A stretch of DNA of 35,306 bases from Bacillus sp. AFS055030 (GTDB lineage: Bacteria; Bacillota; Bacilli; Bacillales; Bacillaceae_G): positions 1 to 35,306 of the forward strand of contig NZ_NUGT01000030.1 in NCBI RefSeq assembly GCF_002574545.1. The letters run 5' to 3'. The notes beneath the pieces were generated by a model. It searched no databases. It was not told the DNA's origin and was given only the letters and a program-made list of their open reading frames with translations. Positions 16,686-24,288 of this stretch are shown here, piece after piece. Position 1 is the stretch's first letter. The number at the start of each line of letters is the position of its first letter. The translations under genes were made by a program, and so were the position numbers.

Positions 16686-17339
16686 TTATTTTACAGGCTT
16701 TATTAAAAATCGTTTTGAAACATTTTTGATATGATTTAACATTAATTCTGATGCTTCAGTTGAATCTTTTCTTTCTAGGGCATCTAAAATTTGATAATGT
16801 TCTTTAACAGCTTCCGGTGCGCTAGATTGAATTGTATTTGTCAGGATTAAATATCTTTGTAAATTCGTACGAAGAGATGAAATAAACTCTTTTAATTTAT
16901 GGTTATTTGTAAATTCAGCAAGGTAACAATGAAACTGGGTATCTAAATTAATAAATTGACTATAATCTTTTTCATCGATACTTTCTTGCTGTTGATTGCA
17001 AATATCTTTTAAGAATGCTAATTGCTCACTATCAATGCTTTGACAAGCAAGTTTAGCTACTAAAGGCTCCAATGATTCTCTAACAACTTGGTACTCTTGT
17101 ACTTCTTCGACAGAGATCATTCGAACTCTTGTATGTTTGGCTGTTTCCATTTCCACTAAACCTTCATAAGCTAACTTTTTTAACGCTGTTCTAATTGGAG
17201 TTCGGCTTATTCCTAATTTTTCGGCAATTTGCTCTTCAATTAAGTATTCCAGTGGTTTTATTTCATTATTAATAATGGCATTTTTTATAACATCATACGC
17301 TTGATCAGATAAAGAACCAGCAGATTTTAATTTTTTCAT
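16686..17339 (-). CDS. GntR-family regulator, FCD (FadR-type) subgroup
   Basis: Transcription factor with a winged helix-turn-helix at about 8-75 (EEQIAEKLGISRTPIRTALK) and an all-helical FCD effector domain at 85-215, which usually binds a small carboxylate through metal-binding His residues. Length 217 aa is typical. The ribosome binding site GGGAGATAGGT precedes ATG 17339. It lies inside the MFS-aminotransferase-RocB cluster. A near-perfect 16-base-arm palindrome just upstream (17392-17427) sits right after a TATAAT, as expected for autoregulation. GTATAC-centred elements before rraA are further candidate sites. Confidence 0.88.
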   Translation of the reverse strand: MKKLKSAGSLSDQAYDVIKNAIINNEIKPLEYLIEEQIAEKLGISRTPIRTALKKLAYEGLVEMETAKHTRVRMISVEEVQEYQVVRESLEPLVAKLACQSIDSEQLAFLKDICNQQQESIDEKDYSQFINLDTQFHCYLAEFTNNHKLKEFISSLRTNLQRYLILTNTIQSSAPEAVKEHYQILDALERKDSTEASELMLNHIKNVSKRFLIKPVK

Positions 17340-17391
17340 ACCTATCTCCCTTTAGCATTAATCCATTTAAGATTCTCTTAAACAATAAGAG

Positions 17392-17432
17392 TCAAACTAT
17401 GATGTACAAAAGTACAACATAGTTTGATTATA
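17392..17432 (-). promoter_or_regulatory. gntR promoter -10 with long palindromic operator
   Basis: Minus-strand TATAAT at 17427-17432 is followed immediately by a palindrome with arms TCAAACTATGATGTAC and GTACAACATAGTTTGA (17392-17407, 17412-17427; 15 of 16 positions pair). There is no T-run, so an operator fits better than a terminator. The -35 is weak (TTTACA, 15-base spacing). Confidence 0.5.
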
Positions 17433-17516
17433 TCATGATGTAGGGAATGTAAATATCTTCTAAAGAATAATTAACTATCAAAAAAGAGCGTTATTCAATT
17501 CGATACTCACACTCTA

Positions 17517-18701
17517 CTATACTTCCTCTACTGCTTTCTTTCTATTAAAATTAGATTGCATAAATTGCTCCATTCTATCTAATGCTTTTTCGAGCATTTC
17601 CATCGAAGCAGCATACGAGATTCTTACATATCCTTCTCCATATTTAGAAAATCCATCACCCGGTACGACCGCTACTTTTGCTTCCTGTAATAATTTCAAC
17701 GCAAATTGAAATGATTTCATATTTGTATTTTTAATAGAAGGGAATACGTAAAAAGCACCTTCAGGTTTGATGACTTCAAATCCCATGTTCATTAATCTTT
17801 CACAAACATAATCTCTTCTTTGTCGATATTCCACAACCATTTGATTCGCGTCATTTATGCCATTTGTAAGTGCCTCAATTGCAGCATATTGACTAATCGT
17901 GCTAGCACAGACTGAGTTATAAAGATGTACTTTTAGCATTTGCTCAGAAATGTAGGCTGGAGCAAATGTGAAACCAATTCTCCACCCTGTCATTGAATGT
18001 GATTTAGCAAGACCATTAATCACAATTGTTTTTTCCCACATACCTGGTAGAGAAGCGATTGAATAGTGGTTTTTATCGTAAGTCAGTTCACTGTATATTT
18101 CATCTGAAACGACGAAAATATCCCTTTCTCTTAAAAGCAACGCTATTTTCTTAAGATCTTCATAATCTAGCACGCTACCTAAAGGATTAGATGGTGAGCA
18201 AAGAACTAAACAACGAGTCTTTTCTGTCATATGACGCTTGATCAATTCAGCATTAATCTTGAAGTTATTTTGAGTCACGTCTATATAGACAGGGATGGCT
18301 CCACACATTTCGATCAGTGGTTCATAGCCTGGGTAAATAGGAGCAGGGAGTAAGACCTCATCCCCTTCTCTCAAAATTGTACGAAAAGCTGAATCTAGTG
18401 CTTCTGTAGCGCCGTTTGTCACAATGATTTCTCTAGCAGCATCATAGGAAAGATTGTATTTTTTATACAGAAAATCGCTAGCTGCTTTCCTTAGGCTAAG
18501 TAATCCAGCATTTTCCGTATATGCTGTATAATTCTGTTTTATTGCTGAAATTCCAGCTTCTTTAATATGCTCAGGTGTAGGGAAATCAGGCTGGCCAAGT
18601 GTAAGATTAATCGCATCTGGATAATCAACAACCATGTTAAAAAATTTTCTAATCCCTGGAACCTGAAGTGCTGTTACGCTTTTATTTAGTAAATTTTCCA
18701 T
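17517..18701 (-). CDS. PLP-dependent aminotransferase, PatA-like
   Basis: Fold-type I aminotransferase in the cytoplasm. Seen: LTLGQPDFPTPEH (33-45), YTENAGLLSLRKA, CSPSNPLGS with Asn172, VVSDEIYSELTY with Asp200 and Tyr203, and the Schiff-base Lys233 in LAKSHSMTGWRIGF. Length 394 aa. It is closely PatA-like along its whole length; in B. subtilis PatA acts on N-acetyl-L,L-diaminopimelate. Here it sits in a catabolic-looking cluster rather than a dap operon, so it may be a paralog acting on an amino acid released by the M20 hydrolase. The ribosome binding site is AAGGTG. It lies 42 bases downstream of the MFS gene, in the same transcript. Confidence 0.88.
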   Translation of the reverse strand: MENLLNKSVTALQVPGIRKFFNMVVDYPDAINLTLGQPDFPTPEHIKEAGISAIKQNYTAYTENAGLLSLRKAASDFLYKKYNLSYDAAREIIVTNGATEALDSAFRTILREGDEVLLPAPIYPGYEPLIEMCGAIPVYIDVTQNNFKINAELIKRHMTEKTRCLVLCSPSNPLGSVLDYEDLKKIALLLRERDIFVVSDEIYSELTYDKNHYSIASLPGMWEKTIVINGLAKSHSMTGWRIGFTFAPAYISEQMLKVHLYNSVCASTISQYAAIEALTNGINDANQMVVEYRQRRDYVCERLMNMGFEVIKPEGAFYVFPSIKNTNMKSFQFALKLLQEAKVAVVPGDGFSKYGEGYVRISYAASMEMLEKALDRMEQFMQSNFNRKKAVEEV

Positions 18702-18743
18702 CGTTACACACCTTCTTTTCGATTTACAATCTTGAAATGATTC

Positions 18744-20057
18744 CTACTTAGTTTCTAACTTAACTAATGGTCGATCTGGCTTGATAAAGAACCATAAGAT
18801 TGCTGCAAATACAACAGGAATAATGTTGATTAATAAAGTGATATTCCATCCCATTTCTTGTGCAAACCATCCACAAATAATTGGAGATGTGATCCCCCCT
18901 ATTGCTCCCCAAGTATTCATCCAACCACTAACAGAACCTGAGAATTCTTGACCCATGTCATTCGCTATAGCCCATGAAGCAACGATTGGAAGTCCTAATG
19001 CACCAAGTGCTACTGTCAACCAAAGAACATTTGACCAAGGAGTAACCGAGTAAGCTGCAAGATATAGTCCTAAAATGAAAAAGGCGAATCCTAAAATGGC
19101 CATTCCTCCACGTGCAATCATACGAGAGTTTGTTTTTTGTAAAATTTTATCTGAAATAGCACCACCAATTAGAACAGAAAAACAAATTGCTAACCAAGGG
19201 AAACTTGCCGCTAATCCCATTTCTTTTAATGAAAAATTACGTGCCTCCATTAAATAAGTTGGCAACCATGTTAAAAAGAATGTATTCATATAAATTACAA
19301 CAAGGTATTGTACTCCTACAGCCCAAAATCGATAATTTTTTAAGTATTGTTTCCAAGGGGCTGTTTTTTTCTTACTGCTTGAAATACTACGGTTTTCAAT
19401 AATAAGTGCTTTTTCTCTTTCAGAAATCCATGGGTGCTCTTCTGGTTTATTTCGTCCAACAAAATACCATAGTAAAGCTACAACAACGCCAACTACACCA
19501 AATATGTAAAATACTCCGTGCCAACCAAACCATGCCATAATAGCAACTGATATCCCAGGCGCAATAACTGGACCAAAAAACGAACCAGCCAATAACGCAC
19601 TTGAAGCACGACCTTTTTCATGTTTTTGGAACCAATATGAATTGAAAACAGCATTTCCTGGATACATCGGTCCTTCACCAGCTCCAAAGAAAAATCTGAC
19701 GATGCACAGTACAACGTAGTTAACAGATGCAGCTGTTAAAGTTGTAAATAACGACCACCACGCAACCGCAATTGTCACGATATTCCTCGCGCCAAACCTT
19801 TCAGCTAACATCCCTCCAGGAATTTGTGAAAAACAATAGCCTAAATAAAAGAGAGAAGATAATAGTCCAAATTGAACTTTATCCAATCCTAAATCTTTCA
19901 TCATCGGCACAGCTACAATCGAAATATTAGAACGATCCATATACGCAATAAATCCTATAATGAAAAAAATAAAAGCAAGTCCCCAACGCAAACCTAATTT
20001 TTTTTCTTTTACAGTTGAAGTGTCTAATTGTTTGTCAACAGCTAATTTCCCCATCAT
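18744..20057 (-). CDS. MFS transporter, anion:cation symporter (ACS) family
   Basis: Twelve-segment inner-membrane carrier, likely importing an organic anion with protons. The N-terminus RWGLAFIFFIIGFIAYMDRS is the ACS signature region (YxDRxNxS). GGMLAERFGARN is the MFS loop 2-3 motif, and a large cytoplasmic loop follows segment six (around ISEREKALIIENRSISSSKK). Length 437 aa is normal. GGAGAGGGT precedes two adjacent ATGs; either could start translation. It lies 52 bases after rraA and 42 before the aminotransferase. Family members carry hexuronates, tartrate, galactonate or phthalate. The neighbours argue for an amino-acid-derived or acylated carboxylate here. Confidence 0.85.
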   Translation of the reverse strand: MMGKLAVDKQLDTSTVKEKKLGLRWGLAFIFFIIGFIAYMDRSNISIVAVPMMKDLGLDKVQFGLLSSLFYLGYCFSQIPGGMLAERFGARNIVTIAVAWWSLFTTLTAASVNYVVLCIVRFFFGAGEGPMYPGNAVFNSYWFQKHEKGRASSALLAGSFFGPVIAPGISVAIMAWFGWHGVFYIFGVVGVVVALLWYFVGRNKPEEHPWISEREKALIIENRSISSSKKKTAPWKQYLKNYRFWAVGVQYLVVIYMNTFFLTWLPTYLMEARNFSLKEMGLAASFPWLAICFSVLIGGAISDKILQKTNSRMIARGGMAILGFAFFILGLYLAAYSVTPWSNVLWLTVALGALGLPIVASWAIANDMGQEFSGSVSGWMNTWGAIGGITSPIICGWFAQEMGWNITLLINIIPVVFAAILWFFIKPDRPLVKLETK

Positions 20058-20109
20058 ACCCTCTCCTTTTTTGGATCTAATTAAGAAACAGTAGTCATTT
20101 TAAAACTAA

Positions 20110-20790
20110 TTAACTTTTACTCTTTTCTACCATCTTTTCCCATAAAGGATCGAAACGGCGTAAATAATTCTCTGCACCTAATTGTTCCAAATCTTGACGA
20201 CGTTGATTGTCTGCTGCCTGTTCTTTTTTGCCAATTTCGAGATAATCTAATGCTTGGTCTTTTGGTACTACTAGTAAACCATCATTACTACCGACAATAA
20301 TGTCCCCTGGATTAATAATGCAAGATTGAATACAAACTGGTATGTTCACATCGCCACCAATACTATAAACTTTAGTCGTTAAAGGTGAAATAGCGTATGA
20401 AAAGACCTTAAATTGTAAATCAATAATCATTTTTGTATCTGTCACTGGCCCATTAATGATCGCTGCAATAGCCCCTTTTTCCATAGCCAATTTCGTAGTA
20501 ATTTCTCCCCAACAAGCAAAACGTTCTTCTTCATTCATATCGATGACAACAACATCACCGGGCTTTACTAAATCTAATGCTTTGTTAATTAATAAACCAT
20601 CATTTGGAGGAATTCTTACAGTAATAGCTGGCCCTGCAAAAAAACCGTCAATCGGAAATAAAGGCTTAATTTTTCGTGCACTAATCAATTGAAAATTAAT
20701 ACTGTGTCCATAATCACTAGGTGAAATCGCTTCCAATTCTTTGATGACATTCGGATCTGGTCTATCAATCTCTGAAACAATTTTAATCAC
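20110..20790 (-). CDS. RraA-like protein (dimethylmenaquinone methyltransferase-like fold)
   Basis: Cytoplasmic protein of the RraA superfamily, which includes 4-hydroxy-4-methyl-2-oxoglutarate/4-carboxy-4-hydroxy-2-oxoadipate aldolases and non-catalytic relatives. Seen: FAGPAITVRI (51-60), VKPGDVVVIDMN (75-86), WGEITTKLAMEKG (94-106), INGPVTD (112-118) and GSNDGLLVVP near 176-185. The conserved Arg-Asp of aldolases (GxVRD) is here Thr117-Asp118, so aldolase activity is doubtful. Length 226 aa. The start is GTG at 20790, after AAGGGG. It is the first gene of the MFS-aminotransferase transcript and is preceded by a good promoter with repeated TATTTGTAT elements. Confidence 0.85.
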   Translation of the reverse strand: MIKIVSEIDRPDPNVIKELEAISPSDYGHSINFQLISARKIKPLFPIDGFFAGPAITVRIPPNDGLLINKALDLVKPGDVVVIDMNEEERFACWGEITTKLAMEKGAIAAIINGPVTDTKMIIDLQFKVFSYAISPLTTKVYSIGGDVNIPVCIQSCIINPGDIIVGSNDGLLVVPKDQALDYLEIGKKEQAADNQRRQDLEQLGAENYLRRFDPLWEKMVEKSKS

Positions 20791-21051
20791 TTAACTTTTA
20801 CCCCTTTCTTTCATTAGCTTTTAATAAGTAAATACACGTAAAACCTTAAAAAGAGATCTAATCTAGTGCCCCTTCCTTGGATTGTATACAAATACAAATA
20901 CCGGATACAAATACATTATAACCATGAAAAGAGATACGTGTAAATGAATATTTTGAATATTAAATAAATTAATCAAGATTCGACATATTTTTTATCGTTA
21001 TTTTTACCGAGATTAAAACATTTAGATTAACCTTATTAAAATAGTTAAATA
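20791..21051. other. Intergenic region between rraA and the second rpiR
   Basis: About 260 bases up to the terminator of the second rpiR gene. It carries the rraA promoter and operator block (20881-20944). The remainder is AT-rich with no ORF. Confidence 0.6.
20881..20944 (-). promoter_or_regulatory. rraA promoter with GntR-type operator repeats
   Basis: Minus strand: TTTACA (20939-20944), 18-base spacer, TATAAT (20915-20920). Directly downstream come tandem TATTTGTAT units and the palindrome TTGTATACAA (20882-20891). GTATAC matches the GntR/FadR core (GTM-KAC). The repressor would cover the transcription start. Spacing is one base over optimum. Confidence 0.6.
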
Positions 21052-21086
21052 TAAAAAAAATAAGAAGCGGGAAACTTCTTATTTTT
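21052..21086 (-). terminator. Terminator of the second rpiR gene
   Basis: A 12-bp stem (21056-21067 / 21075-21086), loop CGGGAAA, then a run of eight T on the minus strand. Its sequence is nearly the same as the hairpin in the mngA leader (14776-14811), including flanking ACTGTG. Confidence 0.75.
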
Positions 21087-21125
21087 ACACAGTTCCTAGT
21101 ATTTTTTTAGTTTACATACTATTCA

Positions 21126-21869
21126 TCAATTTAAGGCTTTCCAGTAAAATTCCGATAAGGCTCTAAGAACTAAAAGCAAAGGAGTTTTATCTGTCATATT
21201 GTATTCATTAATTTTTTTACTCGGCGAATAACAAAACAAGTTCACATCGGCAGTTTGTTGTAGTGTATTTTTACTAAAATGCGTAAGCGAAATTAATTTA
21301 ACTCCTTTTTGCTTCGCCAACTCAGCTACATCCAAAACTTGGGCCGTTTCTCCTGATAAAGAAATTAAAAAAAGTAAATTGTTCTCCCCTGGATCAAATT
21401 TAGACAGTTCATATAAGACATCATGACGATGGAAATAATACTCCGACTTTTTACCGACTACTTTCAAATTTTTAATCATCATCTCACAAAATGGCGCAGT
21501 ATCTCCTACACCAAAGAAAAGTACTCTACTTGCTTCATGGATCAATCTTGCCGTAATAGAAAGCGTATTTTGATCAATCAGACCAATTGTTTTCTGTATG
21601 TTGTATGTAAGGCTACCTTCCTCTTTAAACTGATCTTGCTGAATTACTTCTTCTTTTAAACTATTTTTCATCTGGGAATATCCATCAAAACCTAATTTTT
21701 TGGATAATCTCGTAATCGTATTTGGAACCGTAAATAGCTGAGCAGCTAAATTTTGAATTGAATAGCTAATAACTTCCTCTTTGTGATCAAGGATGAACTC
21801 AACTATTTGATCTTCCGTATCGTTTAGCTGATATTCATATTTTTGTATCCTTTCTTGGAATGTTAACAT
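21126..21869 (-). CDS. RpiR-family regulator, second copy
   Basis: Transcription regulator of 247 aa with an RpiR helix-turn-helix at about 20-75 (IQNLAAQLFTVPNTITRLSK) and a SIS domain at about 100-235 (VLFFGVGDTAPFCEMMIKNL and LLFLISLSGETAQVLDVAEL). It is distinct in sequence from the copy at 9.2-9.9 kb, sharing only the family pattern. The ribosome binding site is weak (AGGTG, 10 bases before ATG). It stands upstream of the rraA cluster on the same strand but is separated by a strong terminator. It could regulate that cluster, or its target may lie elsewhere; no phosphosugar gene is adjacent. Confidence 0.85.
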   Translation of the reverse strand: MLTFQERIQKYEYQLNDTEDQIVEFILDHKEEVISYSIQNLAAQLFTVPNTITRLSKKLGFDGYSQMKNSLKEEVIQQDQFKEEGSLTYNIQKTIGLIDQNTLSITARLIHEASRVLFFGVGDTAPFCEMMIKNLKVVGKKSEYYFHRHDVLYELSKFDPGENNLLFLISLSGETAQVLDVAELAKQKGVKLISLTHFSKNTLQQTADVNLFCYSPSKKINEYNMTDKTPLLLVLRALSEFYWKALN

Positions 21870-21896
21870 TTACATACACCTACTTTTTTTATTTAT

Positions 21897-21936
21897 GCAA
21901 AAAAAAGAGAACAACTCTAACACTGTTCTCTTTTTC
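21897..21936 (-). terminator. Terminator after the mreC-like gene
   Basis: AAAAAGAGAACA / TGTTCTCTTTTT stem (21902-21913, 21924-21935), followed on the minus strand by a T-rich tail. It starts 15 bases past the stop codon. Confidence 0.75.
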
Positions 21937-21950
21937 ATTGTTCATTCCTT

Positions 21951-22691
21951 TTATTTTTTTCCTAACAACAAAATAACGTACTCTAAATCGTTTAAATCAT
22001 ATAAAGGTTCAATATAAGCCGTCTGATTTAAGCCTAAATTATCATATTTAATTTCCTTTACTTTACCTATTTCAATACCTGGTAAATAGATTCCACCTAG
22101 ACCCGAGGTTACAATGATTTCATCAACCTTCAATTTATTATTTTCATTAAAAAGAGTCATTTCTAAATAGCCCGTTTTCTCATCTATTGCTTTAATCAGA
22201 CCTTGTAATTGAGGATTACTTTTTGGTTGGACTGAAATATATGTTTTATATTTCACTGCACTTAACAATTCTATAATTGAACTATTCTCGGAGACTTCGG
22301 TTACTTTACCTAATAGACCTTGTGCTGTCATTACATTTGTATTTATTTTCACACCATTATTAGAGCCTTTATTAATTTCAACAAAGCTGTCCCAAGTTTC
22401 AAAATTTCTTTTTGTAACGATTGCTACATCAGCTTTGTATTTTTGACTTTCTTTATGTAGTCTTTCTTTTAGCATGTTTAATTCTTTATTTTCATTCGTC
22501 AATTCTGTAATACTTGCTTTTAAAGATGTTTCATTGCTCATTTTATCTTTTAATTCATCATTTTCTTTTTTTAATTCGAGTAATTCTTTTATATTGTTCG
22601 TGTGACTGTTGAATGTGTTGGTTTTTGAGAATAGATAGCCACTTGTCATAAGAATGGCGATTAACACCGTAATAAAAAATATTTTTTTCAT
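21951..22691 (-). CDS. MreC-like cell-shape protein, orphan copy
   Basis: Predicted membrane-anchored, mostly extracytoplasmic scaffold protein. There is one membrane segment at 4-22 (IFFITVLIAILMTSGYL) and a Lys/Glu/Leu coiled coil at 32-86. The MreC beta domain follows from about 90 to the end (ETWDSFVEINKGSNNGVK, MTAQGLLGKVTEVSENSS, IIVTSGLGGIYLPGIEIGKV). Length 246 aa is a little shorter than usual MreC (about 270-290). Canonical mreC lies between mreB and mreD; here neither is present, and the gene stands alone between two terminators. It is probably a second, accessory MreC. The ribosome binding site is AAAGGAT. Confidence 0.85.
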   Translation of the reverse strand: MKKIFFITVLIAILMTSGYLFSKTNTFNSHTNNIKELLELKKENDELKDKMSNETSLKASITELTNENKELNMLKERLHKESQKYKADVAIVTKRNFETWDSFVEINKGSNNGVKINTNVMTAQGLLGKVTEVSENSSIIELLSAVKYKTYISVQPKSNPQLQGLIKAIDEKTGYLEMTLFNENNKLKVDEIIVTSGLGGIYLPGIEIGKVKEIKYDNLGLNQTAYIEPLYDLNDLEYVILLLGKK

Positions 22692-22823
22692 CGGTTTATC
22701 CTTTTCTTACTTGTTTTTATTTTTAGGATAACATGAAAAATATTCCAGAGAATTAGAGTAATGTGGCAATTTTGTGTTTAATAGATTCTCCGATGTCCAT
22801 TCAATTACTTTTATGAAGAAACG

Positions 22824-22857
22824 CAAAAAAAAGAGAACAACTTTAAATTGTTCTCTT
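22824..22857 (-). terminator. Terminator after the VOC gene
   Basis: AAGAGAACAA / TTGTTCTCTT perfect stem (22831-22840, 22848-22857), then TTTTTTGCG on the minus strand. It is very similar in stem sequence to the mreC-like terminator at 21897-21936. Confidence 0.75.
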
Positions 22858-22912
22858 CTTCGATATCAAGGATAAGTCAAACTGTTAAATTATTCATCGA
22901 ACCCATATATTA

Positions 22913-23308
22913 TTACTTAGCATTAGCATCAGGTTGATGAATTCCAAAAATATTTCCTTCAGTGTCAATGAAGTATCCTTGCCATGCCATTCCAGGCAAT
23001 GCATATTTAGGCATTGCTACTTTGCCACCGTTTTCAATAATTTTAGCTTCCGTTTCGTCGTAATTTCCTACTCCCATCGTACAGGCATATCCATTTAATG
23101 GCTGGTTTGCTTGAGGAGGAGGACTTTGGCGTTGCATTAGGGCACCATTAATTCCCATTTGGCCCTCATCGCCTGTCACTGCACCGAAATATGGCATTCC
23201 TGCATATTCACTCCAATCTTCAAACTTCCAATCAAATACTTCTCCATAAAACTTCTTTGCACGTTCCATGTTATCAACATGAATTTCGAAATGAATCAAT
23301 CTTCCCAT
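22913..23308 (-). CDS. VOC-family (glyoxalase/bleomycin-resistance fold) protein
   Basis: Small cytoplasmic protein of 131 aa with the paired beta-alpha-beta-beta-beta modules of the VOC superfamily. The first module begins LIHFEIHVDNMERAKKFYGE (4-23), and the second begins near CTMGVGNYDETEAKIIENGG and ends DTEGNIFGIHQPD. The pattern fits the PhnB/YdhR-like group of uncharacterised VOC proteins. His6 is present, but I cannot place a full metal-binding triad, so it may bind a ligand without catalysis. AGGAGG precedes the ATG. It is a single gene with its own terminator; the substrate cannot be told. Confidence 0.85.
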   Translation of the reverse strand: MGRLIHFEIHVDNMERAKKFYGEVFDWKFEDWSEYAGMPYFGAVTGDEGQMGINGALMQRQSPPPQANQPLNGYACTMGVGNYDETEAKIIENGGKVAMPKYALPGMAWQGYFIDTEGNIFGIHQPDANAK

Positions 23309-23417
23309 ATTTTCCTCCTATGTATTACAAGAATTTTCTTTAACTCATCTAGTATGTACACTTTAGTTGCCTATTTATAATTATATGGGCTATGGAAAAC
23401 TATTCAAATTAATACTT

Positions 23418-23825
23418 TTAGCAGTTATTCGACATCAAACTAACCAATTTTTCAACTGTAGGAATGTCAGCTGGAGCCCATTCAAGTTTTGTTAAATCCG
23501 AAATGTCTTTCCATTCTATCTTCGTATGCTCATTAGCTATTGGCGTACCGCTTATAATCTTAGCTTCATACGTTATCAAATTTACAATGATATTTGGATA
23601 CTCATGAATGACATCTTCAACTAATACATATACAGCTATTTCACAGCCTAATTCTTCCATAATTTCACGGATCAATGCCTCTTCAGGTTTCTCATTCTTC
23701 TCGATTTTTCCACCTGGAAACTCCCAGCAATTTGGCATGCTCATCTCAGGTGAACGTAAAGCACATAGTATTTGGTTTTGATCGTTTCGGATGACAGCTC
23801 CTACTACTTTAATTTGTTTTTTCAT
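23418..23825 (-). CDS. Nudix hydrolase, MutT-like (deoxy)nucleoside triphosphate pyrophosphohydrolase
   Basis: Probably removes oxidised or non-canonical nucleotides by hydrolysing NTP to NMP and pyrophosphate, using Mg2+. A full Nudix box is seen: Gly39, Glu45, Arg53-Glu54, Glu57-Glu58 and Gly60 in GGKIEKNEKPEEALIREIME. The upstream CWEFPGG is typical of the MutT subgroup. Length 135 aa is normal. The ribosome binding site AAGGA precedes ATG 23825. It is an apparently single gene on the same strand as the VOC gene. Specificity (8-oxo-dGTP, 5-methyl-dCTP or another) cannot be read from the sequence. Confidence 0.88.
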   Translation of the reverse strand: MKKQIKVVGAVIRNDQNQILCALRSPEMSMPNCWEFPGGKIEKNEKPEEALIREIMEELGCEIAVYVLVEDVIHEYPNIIVNLITYEAKIISGTPIANEHTKIEWKDISDLTKLEWAPADIPTVEKLVSLMSNNC

Positions 23826-24247
23826 TGATTTTTTTCCTTTTTATTCAATTATATATTTATTATTTGCTTAAGTTAAATAACAACAAATCAACATATCTAA
23901 TAAATTCAAATATAATTCATTATTTGTTCGTAAAAAGAGTATATTTCTCTGCTAACATGAAATTATCTTAATAAAAATCCGATGAAAAAATGATCATGAC
24001 AGTAACCTTTTTGCGATGTAGTTACAACCATATTAATTAAAGGAAAATGACAATGAAACCTCTAACACAAAATCAAAAATTATTTTTTTACTCTGGATAC
24101 CTACTATCATAATAGGAAACATTTTTTTAATTAAAGAAGGTAGTTTCAAACTTCAATATTGATTTATATAATACGATACTAGATTACTATTACCCAATAA
24201 AAATAAAATATGACGATTTTATGATTTATTCTCTTCCGTTTCCATCA
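23826..24247. other. Gene-poor interval with a decayed small ORF
   Basis: About 420 bases. On the plus strand, after AAAGGA, an ATG at about 24053 opens MKPLTQNQKLFF. A frameshift leads to WIPTIIIGNIFLIKEGSFKL and a stop, then another frame gives DLYNTILDYYYPIKIKYDDF. It looks like a broken small membrane-associated protein gene, family unknown. Nothing is seen in 23826-24050. Confidence 0.3.
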
Positions 24248-24277
24248 ATAAAAAACGCAACCCTTAAAAGGGATTGC
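24248..24277 (-). terminator. Terminator of the ABC-2 exporter operon
   Basis: GCAATCCCTTTTAAGGGTTGC hairpin on the minus strand, followed by GTTTTTTATT. It lies 12 bases past the last permease stop. Confidence 0.75.
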
Positions 24278-24288
24278 TCCTCTAAATT

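Noticed and set aside
17392-17427. Long palindrome as a terminator of the aminotransferase operon
   Set aside because: No T-run follows on the minus strand, and it sits directly after a TATAAT, which fits an operator better.
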